Assembly (NCBI GenBank): GCA_023426265.1
Contig: JAFABA010000135.1
Span: forward strand, 1 to 30,240
Reading direction: 5' to 3'
Source: Bacillota bacterium
GTDB taxonomy: Bacteria > Bacillota > Clostridia > Christensenellales > CAG-138
DNA: 30,240 bases
Shown here: positions 7,607 to 15,670 of the stretch, in pieces
Numbering within the stretch: the first letter of the stretch is position 1
Layout of the letters: each line of letters opens with the position of its first letter
Notes under the pieces: generated by a model
Database searches by the model: none
What the model saw: only the letters and a program-made list of their open reading frames with translations
What the model was told of the DNA's origin: nothing
Program-made: the position numbers and the translations under genes

Positions 7607-8629
7607 ATGTCCAGAGTCGTTACGTTCGGGGAAATTATGCTCCGGCTCGCGCCGGAAGGCTATTACCGCTTTCTGCAGGCCAATTCGTTCGGCGCGACGT
7701 ATGGCGGCGGCGAGGCGAACGTGGCGGTGTCGCTTGCCAATTTCAAAATCGATGCCGCATACGTCACAAAGCTTCCCAAGCATGAAATCGGGCAGCGCGC
7801 CGTCAACTCCCTGCGCGAGTTCGGCGTGGATACGTCGAAAATTGTGCGCGGCGGCGCGCGGATCGGGATCTATTTTTTGGAAAAGGGGGCGAGCCAGCGG
7901 CCGTCCAAAGTCATTTACGACCGCGCGGGTTCCGCGATCGCCACGGCGGAAAAAGGGGACTTCGATTGGCCCGCGATTATGAAAGGCGCAGACTGGTTCC
8001 ATTTTACCGGCATCACGCCAGCACTTTCAGACAGCGCGGCGGAGCTTTGCAAGGAGGCCTGCAAAACGGCGAAACAAATGGGGCTTACGGTCTCCTGCGA
8101 TCTCAATTACCGCAAAAATCTCTGGAGCAGGGAAAAGGCGAACGCCGTCATGACGGACCTGATGCAATATGTGGACGTCTGCATCGCAAACGAGGAGGAC
8201 GCGGCCGACGTGTTCCATATCCGCGCGGCGGATACGGACGTGCATACAGGTAAAGTCAGCCACGAGGGATATAAGGATGTGGCGCGGCAGCTCGCGGAGC
8301 GTTTTTCCTTCCGCACGGTTGCCATCACGCTGCGCGAATCCCTTTCCGCCAACGACAACAACTGGTCCGCCATGCTCTACACCGGCGGAGAGTATTACTT
8401 TTCAAAAAGATACGCCCTGCGCATCGTGGACCGCGTGGGCGGGGGGGACAGCTTTGGCGCGGGCCTTATTTACGCGGAGCTTATGGGTAAGGGGCCGCAG
8501 GAAGCGCTTGCGTTCGCCACCGCGGCAAGCTGCCTCAAGCACAGCATCGAGGGGGATTTCAACATGGTGACGGCGGAGGAAGTGGAAAAGCTCGCGGCGG
8601 GCGATGGCTCGGGAAGGGTGCAGAGGTAG
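7607..8629 (+). CDS. kdgK: 2-keto-3-deoxygluconate kinase (PfkB family)
   Basis: Phosphorylates KDG to KDPG, supplying the aldolase encoded just upstream. The 340-residue protein has the N-terminal FGEIMLRL strand, GGGEAN (33-38), the KDG-kinase-like SCDLNYRKNLWS segment and DRVGGGDSFGAG with catalytic Asp281. A strong AGGAGG site lies 7 nt before ATG, 10 nt after the aldolase stop. The gene order aldolase-kdgK is common in Bacillota pectin loci. Substrate assignment is strong from context and sequence type. Confidence 0.92.
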   Translation: MSRVVTFGEIMLRLAPEGYYRFLQANSFGATYGGGEANVAVSLANFKIDAAYVTKLPKHEIGQRAVNSLREFGVDTSKIVRGGARIGIYFLEKGASQRPSKVIYDRAGSAIATAEKGDFDWPAIMKGADWFHFTGITPALSDSAAELCKEACKTAKQMGLTVSCDLNYRKNLWSREKANAVMTDLMQYVDVCIANEEDAADVFHIRAADTDVHTGKVSHEGYKDVARQLAERFSFRTVAITLRESLSANDNNWSAMLYTGGEYYFSKRYALRIVDRVGGGDSFGAGLIYAELMGKGPQEALAFATAASCLKHSIEGDFNMVTAEEVEKLAAGDGSGRVQR

Positions 8630-8633
8630 CGGG

Positions 8634-10031
8634 ATGCAAACGAAGACCATCAAAATCGCGTACATCGGCGGCGGGTCCAAGCAATGGGCGCGCATATTCA
8701 TGAACGATTTGGCGCTTACGGAAGGACTTACGGGTGAGATCGCCCTCTACGATACCGACAGGGAAGCGGCCATATTAAACCGGCGCATCGGCGAGCGCAT
8801 CAACGCGTTGCCCGAAGCCATAAGCCGGTGGGACTATCGGGTGTATGAAACGCCGGAGGGCGCGTTAACAAAAGCGGACTTTGTCATCATCTCCATACTG
8901 CCGGGCACGTTTGAGGAAATGGAAAGCGACGTCCACGCGCCCGAACAGTTCGGCGTTTACCAGTCCGTAGGGGACACGGCGGGCCCCGGCGGCATTTTGC
9001 GCGCTATGCGCACCGTGCCGCTGTTTGAAGGCTTCGCGAAAGAGATCGAGAAGTGCTGCCCGGGCGCGTGGGTGTTGAACCTCACGAACCCCATGAGCAT
9101 ATGCGTCAAGGCGCTCTACGGCGCGTTCCCGAATATCAAGGCGTTCGGCTGTTGCCATGAGGTGTTCCACGCGCAGGATTTTCTGTGCGCAGTTATCAAA
9201 GAGATGTGCGGTGTTCCCCGCCCCAACCGGCGGGATATCTATACGGACGCCTCGGGCGTGAACCATTTCACCTGGATCACGGAGGCGCATTACGGCAATC
9301 TGGACATCTTCTCCCTCCTGCCCGGCTTTATCGAACGGTTCTTTGAGCAGGGCTACTGCGAACGCCACGGCGTGGACCCGCAGGATTATAAAAACGACGT
9401 ATTCCGCAGCGGCAACAAGGTAAAAATGGACCTGTTCCTGCGTTATGGGGCATTGGGCGCCGCGGGGGACAGGCACCTTGCCGAGTTCATGAACGGCCGA
9501 TGGTATATGCAAAGCCCGGCCCATGTACAAAGCTGGGGGTTTCACTTGACCGACGTCGGCTTCCGCAAAAAGCGGCAAAATGAACGCATGGAAGAAAGCG
9601 TGGCCCTGGCGGAAGGGAAGATACCTGTTCAACTGCAGCAATCGGACGAAGAGCTCATCGATCTCATCAAAGCCATACTGGGCATGGGGACGGTGGTTTC
9701 TAACGTCAACCTGCCAAACTCCGGCCAGATGCCGGGGCTTCCAATGGGCAGCATTGTGGAAACGAACTGCGTGTTCTCCCACAACAGCGTAAAGCCGGTG
9801 GTGGCAAAACGCTTGCCCGCGGCGGCACACGCGCTGGTTGCGCGTGCGTGCCTGAATATCGAAAGCGCGTACGAAGGCATCGCTTCGCGGGATTTAGAAA
9901 AGATATTCGCCGCCTTCATGGATCAGCCGCTGTGCGCCCCGCTTTCGCTTTCGGACGGGCGGACGCTTTTTGGGAAGATGGTGGAAAACACGAAGGCCTA
10001 TCTTGAACCCTACTATAAGCTGAACGCATAA
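8634..10031 (+). CDS. Glycoside hydrolase family 4, probable alpha-galacturonidase
   Basis: A 465-residue GH4 enzyme, a family that needs NAD+ and Mn2+ and acts by redox elimination in the cytosol. Visible: dinucleotide motif YIGGGSKQW (10-18), GDTAGPGG (113-120), NLTNP (149-153), the metal-binding CCHE (173-176) and GVNHF (208-212). The CCHE plus SVGDTAGPGG pattern fits the Bacillus LplD / Thermotoga alpha-galacturonidase branch better than alpha-glucosidases. ATG 8634 has AGAGG upstream and starts 4 nt after the kdgK stop; an in-frame upstream ATG at 8604 would overlap kdgK. Likely releases galacturonate from imported oligogalacturonides. Substrate moderately sure. Confidence 0.88.
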   Translation: MQTKTIKIAYIGGGSKQWARIFMNDLALTEGLTGEIALYDTDREAAILNRRIGERINALPEAISRWDYRVYETPEGALTKADFVIISILPGTFEEMESDVHAPEQFGVYQSVGDTAGPGGILRAMRTVPLFEGFAKEIEKCCPGAWVLNLTNPMSICVKALYGAFPNIKAFGCCHEVFHAQDFLCAVIKEMCGVPRPNRRDIYTDASGVNHFTWITEAHYGNLDIFSLLPGFIERFFEQGYCERHGVDPQDYKNDVFRSGNKVKMDLFLRYGALGAAGDRHLAEFMNGRWYMQSPAHVQSWGFHLTDVGFRKKRQNERMEESVALAEGKIPVQLQQSDEELIDLIKAILGMGTVVSNVNLPNSGQMPGLPMGSIVETNCVFSHNSVKPVVAKRLPAAAHALVARACLNIESAYEGIASRDLEKIFAAFMDQPLCAPLSLSDGRTLFGKMVENTKAYLEPYYKLNA

Positions 10032-10040
10032 AAGAGCAAT

Positions 10041-11030
10041 ATGGATATGATACTGTTCGCGCTCAACGCGGTGTTCCCGGTGGCCTCCCTCTGCGCGCTT
10101 GGCTATGTCTTAAAGCGCATCGGTCTAATTCCCCCCGAATTCGCTCGCGTTGCCGGCAAGCTTTGCTTCCATGTGTTTCTGCCGACGCTGCTGTTTGTCA
10201 ACATCTACAAAACGGAAAGCATCGCCGCGCTCGAATGGGGCCTTATCGCTTACGCCTGCGGCGGGATACTGGTCCTGTTTGCGCTCGGCCTTTTGATCGC
10301 AGCGGCCACGATAAAGGACCGCAGGCAAAAGGGCGTGATGATTCAAGGCATTTTCCGCTCCAACTTCGCCATGTTCGGTCTGCCGCTTTCCGCCTCACTC
10401 TTTGGGGAGGCGGGCGCGCAGACGGCGGCGGCGCTTTCCATATTCAGCATCCCGCTGTTCAACATCCTCTCCATATGGGCGCTCGCCTATTTTTCCGGGG
10501 AAGCGAGTCAGGCCCCAAGCGCGGGGAAGCTGATAAAAGACATCCTGAGAAACCCGCTGACAATCGGCGTGCTGCTGGGCCTTATTGTACTTTGCATCCG
10601 CAGCGTATTGGAAAGCCGGGGCATCTCTTTCCGGCTGGACGTCTCCTTGCCGTTTCTGTACGCGGGGATCGAAAAGGTAGGGGAGCTCGCCTCCCCGCTC
10701 GCGCTCATCGTGCTGGGCGCGCAGTTCGAGTTTTCCGCGGTGGGCGCGCTCGCTAGGCAGATTACAATCGCCACCGTCATGCGGCTTGTCGTGGCGCCCG
10801 CCCTCATGCTGGCCGTGGCGTACCTGTATATTCCCGCGTTTGGCGGCGCGCACTACGCGGGGCTGATTGCGCTGTTCGGCTCCCCGGTTTCCGTTGCGAG
10901 CGCCATCATCGCGCAGCAGATGCATGCGGACGGGCAGCTCGCGGGGCAGGTGGTGGTTTGGACCACGCTGTTTTCGGGGCTGAGCATATTTTGCCTGGTA
11001 CTTGTGTTTAAAATGCTGGGCGTGTTTTAA
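10041..11030 (+). CDS. AEC-family (auxin efflux carrier-like) permease
   Basis: A 329-residue integral membrane protein with about ten hydrophobic segments in two similar halves, typical of the auxin efflux carrier family that includes malate and other organic-acid transporters in bacteria. Characteristic pieces are the N-terminal ALGYVLKRIGLI, LCFHVFLPTLLF and the C-terminal ALFGSPVSVASAIIAQQM. It begins 9 nt after the GH4 gene with a weak purine-rich site; Met 10047 is an alternative start. In this operon it may export an acidic end product or take up a uronate, but no sequence evidence fixes the substrate. Confidence 0.8.
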   Translation: MDMILFALNAVFPVASLCALGYVLKRIGLIPPEFARVAGKLCFHVFLPTLLFVNIYKTESIAALEWGLIAYACGGILVLFALGLLIAAATIKDRRQKGVMIQGIFRSNFAMFGLPLSASLFGEAGAQTAAALSIFSIPLFNILSIWALAYFSGEASQAPSAGKLIKDILRNPLTIGVLLGLIVLCIRSVLESRGISFRLDVSLPFLYAGIEKVGELASPLALIVLGAQFEFSAVGALARQITIATVMRLVVAPALMLAVAYLYIPAFGGAHYAGLIALFGSPVSVASAIIAQQMHADGQLAGQVVVWTTLFSGLSIFCLVLVFKMLGVF

Positions 11031-11053
11031 TGGGGGGGTAGGAGGGATATGCT

Positions 11054-11905
11054 ATGCTGCATCAGACGGTCGATTTATACGCGTATTTCGGTTTAAAGCG
11101 CCCCGAAGGGGGCAAGGGCATATTGACCTGCATGGCCCCTGAAGCGCCTGTGAATATGCGGGAGCACAGGAGACATCCGGCCATATTACTATTGCCCGGC
11201 GGCGCATACATGCTCGTTTCGGACAGGGAGGCGGAGCCGGTGGCGCTCCGGTATATGGCGAAGGGATTCTGCGCGTTCATACTGGACTATTCCGTAGCGC
11301 CCATTCAGTATCCGGTACAGCTCATTGAGGCCGCCATGGCCATGGCGTATATCCGCCTGGAAGCGGAGCTATTCCATGTGGCGCCAAATAAAGTCGCGGC
11401 GCTCGGCTTCTCCGCGGGCGGGCACCTGTGCGGCTGCCTTGCTACGATATTCGATGACGCGCCCGTGCTTGCGGCTTTAAAGGAAAACGCTCACCTTGCT
11501 AGGCCCGACGCCGTAGTGCTTGCGTACCCGGTCATCACATCCGGGGAAAAGGCGCATGCGGCTTCATTTCTAAACCTATGCGGGGAGGATGCGGCATTAA
11601 AGGCGCGTATGTCTTTGGAAACACGCGTCACAAAAAACGCGGCCCCGGCGTTTCTGTGGCATACGGTTGCGGACGCCTCCGTACCGGTCAGAAACAGCCT
11701 GGTGCTTGCCATGGCGTATGACGAAGCGGGCGTTCCTTTCACGCTCCATGTGTTTGAAACGGGAAAACACGGCCTTTCCACGGCGGACAGCGCCGTATAT
11801 GCACTTAACGAAGTCCCGGAGGTAAGCGCGGGGGTAACGGATTGGATCAATATGAGCATAAACTGGCTCTTTGAACGCGGTCTTAGGGTGGATGACGGAA
11901 TATAA
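11054..11905 (+). CDS. Alpha/beta hydrolase, acetylesterase-like, cytoplasmic
   Basis: A 283-residue serine hydrolase of the acetyl-xylan-esterase/BD-FAE-like group. The nucleophile is Ser120 in GFSAGGH, the acid Asp208 in ADASVPV and the base His239 in GKHGLS. LPGGAYM (47-53) takes the place of the HGG oxyanion loop. There is no signal peptide or lipobox. AGGAGG stands 7 nt before ATG. Within a pectin operon, removal of acetyl groups from imported pectin or rhamnogalacturonan fragments is a reasonable inference. A generic esterase or peptidase-like hydrolase cannot be excluded. Confidence 0.82.
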   Translation: MLHQTVDLYAYFGLKRPEGGKGILTCMAPEAPVNMREHRRHPAILLLPGGAYMLVSDREAEPVALRYMAKGFCAFILDYSVAPIQYPVQLIEAAMAMAYIRLEAELFHVAPNKVAALGFSAGGHLCGCLATIFDDAPVLAALKENAHLARPDAVVLAYPVITSGEKAHAASFLNLCGEDAALKARMSLETRVTKNAAPAFLWHTVADASVPVRNSLVLAMAYDEAGVPFTLHVFETGKHGLSTADSAVYALNEVPEVSAGVTDWINMSINWLFERGLRVDDGI

Positions 11906-11923
11906 CACATAGGAGGACGCGCA

Positions 11924-12670
11924 ATGAATACGATTGCTTTTGCGGGGCGGCATTTGAGGACGTATTCGGTACAGACGCATTTCCACACGGATTGGGAACT
12001 GATCTACTGTACCAGCGGCATGGGGCAGGTGGAATTTGAAAACGGCGCGGTCATGGCCTATGAAACCGGAGAAGTGGTCGCGATACCGCCGCACATCCGC
12101 CACTCCAACAACAGCAAGGAGGGCTTTACCAACATCCATCTGTTGATATCCGACGCCACGTTCCCCTACCGCAACGCGGTCAAAATAGCGGACGACGCGG
12201 AAAACCATATTCTGACCTTCTTTTCCGAGGCGCATTTTTATTTCAATTCGGACATCAACAAAAAAGAAATGATACTCTCCGCAATGGGGGAGCTGATCGT
12301 CAGCTACATCATACTGTTCCAGAGCCAAACCTCGTTTTCGGAAACCGTGGAACTCATCCGCAACGATATCCTGAAGAATTATTCCGACTCCACCTACCGG
12401 CTGGACGATTTTATCAAGTCCCTGCCGTTCAACTACGATTACCTCAGAAAGCTGTTCAAAAAAGAAATGAATGTCACCCCGCAGGGGTATTTGACCGGCA
12501 TGCGCATGAAAAAAGCGGAAATGCTCTTAAAGTCCATGCGCGCCAACGAGTACAGCATCGCGGAAGTCGCGGATATGTGCGGGTTTGACGAGCCGCTTTA
12601 TTTTTCCCGCGTGTTTAAAAAACACTTTCACAATTCTCCGAGCGCCTTTGCCAACGCGAAGGGAAAATAA
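11924..12670 (+). CDS. AraC-family transcriptional regulator
   Basis: A 248-residue regulator with an N-terminal cupin (HFHTDWELIYC near 20, GEVVAIPPHIRHS near 55) for ligand sensing and a C-terminal double helix-turn-helix (FNYDYLRKLFKKEMNVTPQGYL, then YSIAEVADMCGFDEPLYFSRVFKKHF). The ribosome site is AGGAGG 7 nt upstream. It ends 166 bp before kduD, whose promoter is preceded by two copies of TCC(G/A)TTTTGTGC 20 bp apart, the arrangement expected for an AraC-type activator, so kduD is its likely target. The ligand is unknown, presumably a pectin-derived sugar acid. Confidence 0.9.
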   Translation: MNTIAFAGRHLRTYSVQTHFHTDWELIYCTSGMGQVEFENGAVMAYETGEVVAIPPHIRHSNNSKEGFTNIHLLISDATFPYRNAVKIADDAENHILTFFSEAHFYFNSDINKKEMILSAMGELIVSYIILFQSQTSFSETVELIRNDILKNYSDSTYRLDDFIKSLPFNYDYLRKLFKKEMNVTPQGYLTGMRMKKAEMLLKSMRANEYSIAEVADMCGFDEPLYFSRVFKKHFHNSPSAFANAKGK

Positions 12671-12702
12671 CCGCGATCCATCCCTTTCTGTCATATCCCT
12701 CA

Positions 12703-12764
12703 TCCGTTTTGTGCATGTATTGTCCATTTTGTGCTATTCCTGACGTTTGGAGTATGGATATAAT
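12703..12764 (+). promoter_or_regulatory. kduD promoter with tandem activator half-sites
   Basis: TCCGTTTTGTGC (12703-12714) and TCCATTTTGTGC (12723-12734) repeat with a 20-bp period, followed by a perfect TATAAT at 12759-12764. No good -35 hexamer precedes it, as expected of an activator-dependent promoter. The upstream gene encodes an AraC protein. Confidence 0.55.
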
Positions 12765-12836
12765 GAAAAAAACGGGGTGAATTGCACATATCTCTCTTTC
12801 TTCTGCCGCAAAAAACATAGATGGGGGGGCCGTACC

Positions 12837-13592
12837 ATGATTCTCGATCAGTTTAGCTTAAAAGGTAAAGTAGCGATCGTGACCGGTAGCAATACGGGGC
12901 TTGGGCAGGGCTTTTGCATAGCTATGGCGGAGGCCGGCGCAAGCGTGATGGGCGTGAGCAGGTCTTCTAGCGATGAAACGCTGGAGAAAATCGGGCCCGA
13001 GCAGTTTGCCTACGTTACGGCGGATTTGACTTCCACGGAGCCCATTGAACGCATACTCGACGCGGCGGTGGAGCGTTACGGAAGGGTCGACATCCTCGTC
13101 AATAACGCTGGCATTATCCGCCGGGAGGACGCCGTTGCGTTCACCGAGCAGGACTGGGACGACGTATTAAACGTGAACCTTAAGACGGTGTTTTTCTTTT
13201 CCCAGGCGGTAGCCAAGCGGTTTATCGCCCAGGGGACGGGCGGCAAGATCATCAATGTGGCCAGCATGCTTTCCTACCAGGGCGGTATCCGCGTGCCCAG
13301 CTACACTTCCTCAAAAAGCGCGATCAAAGGCCTTACCATGGCGCTTGCAAACGAGTGGGCAAAGTATAACATCAATGTCAACGCCATAGCGCCCGGCTAC
13401 ATGGCCACCAACAATACGCGGCAGCTTCGCGCGGACAAGGCGCGAAACGACGCCATATTGGAGCGCATCCCCGCGGGGCGCTGGGGCATGCCGGAGGATA
13501 TCATGGGGGCGGGCGTATACCTGGCTTCCGCGGCTTCCGATTATGTCAACGGCTTCACGCTTGCGGTGGACGGCGGCTGGCTGGGAAGGTAG
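12837..13592 (+). CDS. kduD: 2-dehydro-3-deoxy-D-gluconate 5-dehydrogenase (KduD)
   Basis: SDR enzyme that reduces 2,5-diketo-3-deoxygluconate to KDG, linking KduI to KdgK. The 251-residue length matches known KduD. Motifs: LKGKVAIVTGSNTGLGQG (8-25), LVNNAGIIRREDAVAF (88-102), catalytic Ser143, Tyr156 and Lys160 (PSYTSSK), and the KduD-like tail GFTLAVDGGWLGR. ATG 12837 follows a G-rich site; the in-frame upstream ATG at 12747 lies ahead of the -10 box and would not be transcribed. A strong terminator follows. Confidence 0.92.
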   Translation: MILDQFSLKGKVAIVTGSNTGLGQGFCIAMAEAGASVMGVSRSSSDETLEKIGPEQFAYVTADLTSTEPIERILDAAVERYGRVDILVNNAGIIRREDAVAFTEQDWDDVLNVNLKTVFFFSQAVAKRFIAQGTGGKIINVASMLSYQGGIRVPSYTSSKSAIKGLTMALANEWAKYNINVNAIAPGYMATNNTRQLRADKARNDAILERIPAGRWGMPEDIMGAGVYLASAASDYVNGFTLAVDGGWLGR

Positions 13593-13642
13593 ATGCGGCG
13601 TGACGGGGCTGGAGAAGCATTGTTTATGGGTTTTAAACCAAG

Positions 13643-13670
13643 AAAGAGTGCGCCTCGGCGCACTCTTTTT
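13643..13670 (+). terminator. Rho-independent terminator after kduD
   Basis: AGAGTGCGC and GCGCACTCT arms pair around a short CTCG loop and run directly into TTTTT. This closes the aldolase-to-kduD transcription unit. Confidence 0.93.
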
Positions 13671-13796
13671 ATCAGAACGATTTTCTGGAGAAGAGGGATG
13701 ATTGCAGTGCGGTTTTTTCTGGTAGAATATCCGAATTATCCGTATTGGCCGTGACGCGTATCCGAATCGTCCATAAGGAAGGTGTTTTTTTGAATG

Positions 13797-13822
13797 GATT
13801 TTCCGGGAAAATCGAATATAAT
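13797..13822 (+). promoter_or_regulatory. Promoter with perfect 17-bp palindromic operator
   Basis: TATAAT at 13817-13822 is preceded by the perfect palindrome GATTTTCC-G-GGAAAATC (13797-13813), which fills the space between the -10 and a poor -35 (TGGATT at 13795-13800, 16-nt spacer). A repressor bound there would block polymerase. It should drive the TIM-barrel gene, kduI and the ATPase. Confidence 0.55.
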
Positions 13823-13948
13823 GATAGCAGACAGTAAAAATCATACAAGCAATGAAGCGCATATTGGATCTTAATCTTGAGGCCAATTGGGGCCAATCCT
13901 TTTTCCTACTATTTTCATTCGAACCATCCTGCTGCAACGGGTAATTTT

Positions 13949-14797
13949 ATGAATCTGGCAATACGTGCGCACGACCTTGGCGTAAAAGGCGAAACGGATA
14001 TTTTGGACCGGCTTAACGCCTATGGGACAGGCGGAGTGCAGCTGGTCTGCTACAAATCATTTGCGGATATCCCCCATGCGCCGGGCGGCATTACGGAAGA
14101 GCGCGCGGCGGAAATCGGCGGGGCGTTTATAAAGGCCGGAAAACGGGTGGAACTCATCGGCGCGTATTTCAACCCCGTACACAGCAATCCCTTAAAGCGT
14201 GAAGCCGGTATTGCCGTATTCAAGGACTATATCAAAAACGCCAAAGCGCTTAAATGCGATATCGTAGGTTCCGAAACCGGATCCTATAACGATGATAAAT
14301 GGACCTACCACCCCAAAAACCGGACGGAAGAAGCGCTGCAAACGGTGGTAGGCACATTTAAGGATTTGTGCCGGGAAGCGGGACGCTTCGGCGTCAACGT
14401 GGGCATTGAGGGCGCAAGCGGCCATGTGTGCTACGACGTAAAAACGTTAAAGCGCGCGGTGGACGAAATCGCCGTAAAAAACCTCCGCGTCATATTCGAC
14501 CTTTATAATTTTTTAGACGAAGCGAACGCAGAAAAGTATCTCGACATTTTGCACGAAGGCATAGGGACGTTCGGGGAAAACATCCGCTGCTTTCACATCA
14601 AGGATTGCAAATTTACCAAAGACGGTCCGGTGCAATGCGCGGTAGGAAAAGGGGAACTGGACTTTCAGGCCATATGTAAGGCGATCAAACGCCACAATCC
14701 GGACGCTGTGCTCATACTCGAAGGCACAACGGGGGGGGATATCCCCGGGAGCATACGGTTTATCAACGAAAAATGGGAAGGTGCGACACTACTATGA
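13949..14797 (+). CDS. Xylose-isomerase-like TIM-barrel sugar (acid) isomerase/epimerase
   Basis: A 282-residue AP-endonuclease-2/xylose-isomerase-like barrel. Probable metal ligands are Glu154 (GIEGASGH), Asp184 (VIFDLYNFLD), His216 (CFHIKDCK) and Glu258 (LILEGTTG), the same set used by D-tagatose 3-epimerase-type enzymes. ATG 13949 starts the conserved MNLAIRAHDLG strand; the ribosome site is weak. Its stop codon overlaps the kduI start (ATGA), so the two are translationally coupled and probably act on linked substrates. Exact reaction is unknown: isomerisation of a keto-uronate, or a tagaturonate/fructuronate 3-epimerase, are guesses. Confidence 0.78.
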   Translation: MNLAIRAHDLGVKGETDILDRLNAYGTGGVQLVCYKSFADIPHAPGGITEERAAEIGGAFIKAGKRVELIGAYFNPVHSNPLKREAGIAVFKDYIKNAKALKCDIVGSETGSYNDDKWTYHPKNRTEEALQTVVGTFKDLCREAGRFGVNVGIEGASGHVCYDVKTLKRAVDEIAVKNLRVIFDLYNFLDEANAEKYLDILHEGIGTFGENIRCFHIKDCKFTKDGPVQCAVGKGELDFQAICKAIKRHNPDAVLILEGTTGGDIPGSIRFINEKWEGATLL

Positions 14798-15630
14798 AAT
14801 TCGACATCCGCTACAGCAACCATCCATCGGATTCGCGCAGGTACGACACCGCTTTGCTGCGCGAACACTACCTGATTTCCTCCATATTTGAAGCGGATGA
14901 AATCGTGTTGACTTATTCCCACCAGGACCGCATCATCGCGGGCGGCGCCATGCCGGTACACAAGCCTCTGCCCTTAGAAACCTCAAAGGAACTGGGCAGC
15001 GAGTTTTTCCTGGAACGGCGCGAAATGGGCGTTATCAACATCGGCGGCGAAGGCGAAATTGTACTGGACGGGGAAGTTTACCGCATCGACAGCCGCGGCG
15101 GGCTTTATATCGGCATGGGCACAAAAGAGGTGGAGTTCCGCTCGGTAAGCGCCCTTAATCCCGCGAAGTTCTACATCAACTCCTGCCCCGCGCACAAAAC
15201 ATATAAAACCGTCATCATCGGGCAAAAGGACGCGAACGCCGTGCCCACGGGCGAGGACGTCAACGTCAACAAGCGCGTCATCTACCAGTACGTCCATCCG
15301 GATGTATGCGACTCCTGCCAGCTCGTCATGGGCATGACGGTATTGGAACCCGGCAGCGTATGGAACACAATGCCCTGCCACACGCATGAACGGCGCATGG
15401 AGGTCTACCTGTATTTTGATCTAGCCGGCGACAACATCGTGTTCCACATGATGGGCACAAAGGATGAAACCCGGCACATCGTCGTGCGCAACGAGCAGGC
15501 GGTGCTTTCCCCGAGCTGGTCGCTGCACGCGGGCGTGGGTACAAGCAACTATACGTTCATCTGGGGCATGTGCGGGGAAAACAAGACATTTACGGATATG
15601 GACCATATCCCCATGGAGCAGCTTTTCTAA
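14794..15630 (+). CDS. kduI: 5-keto-4-deoxyuronate isomerase (KduI)
   Basis: Converts 5-keto-4-deoxyuronate (from unsaturated galacturonate) to 2,5-diketo-3-deoxygluconate, the KduD substrate. The 278-residue cupin carries the zinc ligands His196, His198 and Glu203 in PCHTHERRMEVYLYF, and His245 in SWSLHAGVGT, at the same numbering as E. coli KduI. Other family blocks are MGVINIGGEG and RGGLYIGMG. The start overlaps the upstream stop by 4 nt (ATGA), with GGAAGG upstream. Very confident. Confidence 0.96.
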   Translation: MKFDIRYSNHPSDSRRYDTALLREHYLISSIFEADEIVLTYSHQDRIIAGGAMPVHKPLPLETSKELGSEFFLERREMGVINIGGEGEIVLDGEVYRIDSRGGLYIGMGTKEVEFRSVSALNPAKFYINSCPAHKTYKTVIIGQKDANAVPTGEDVNVNKRVIYQYVHPDVCDSCQLVMGMTVLEPGSVWNTMPCHTHERRMEVYLYFDLAGDNIVFHMMGTKDETRHIVVRNEQAVLSPSWSLHAGVGTSNYTFIWGMCGENKTFTDMDHIPMEQLF

Positions 15631-15670
15631 GGCGGCACAATTTCGGCAATACACGCGGAAGGGCGATCAG

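Larger units (their letters stand above)
13593..13948 (+). other. 356-bp intergenic region: terminator, repeats, promoter
   Basis: Holds no convincing gene. After the kduD terminator come two copies of TATCCGAAT(T/C)(A/G)TCC (13728-13741 and 13759-13772, 31 bp apart), then a regulated promoter at 13797-13822 and a leader of about 120 nt before the next start codon. No riboswitch fold was recognised in the leader. Confidence 0.7.

Noticed and set aside
8865..9830. 321-codon minus-strand open frame inside the GH4 gene
   Set aside because: Shadow of a gene with all GH4 motifs; no start site or domain.
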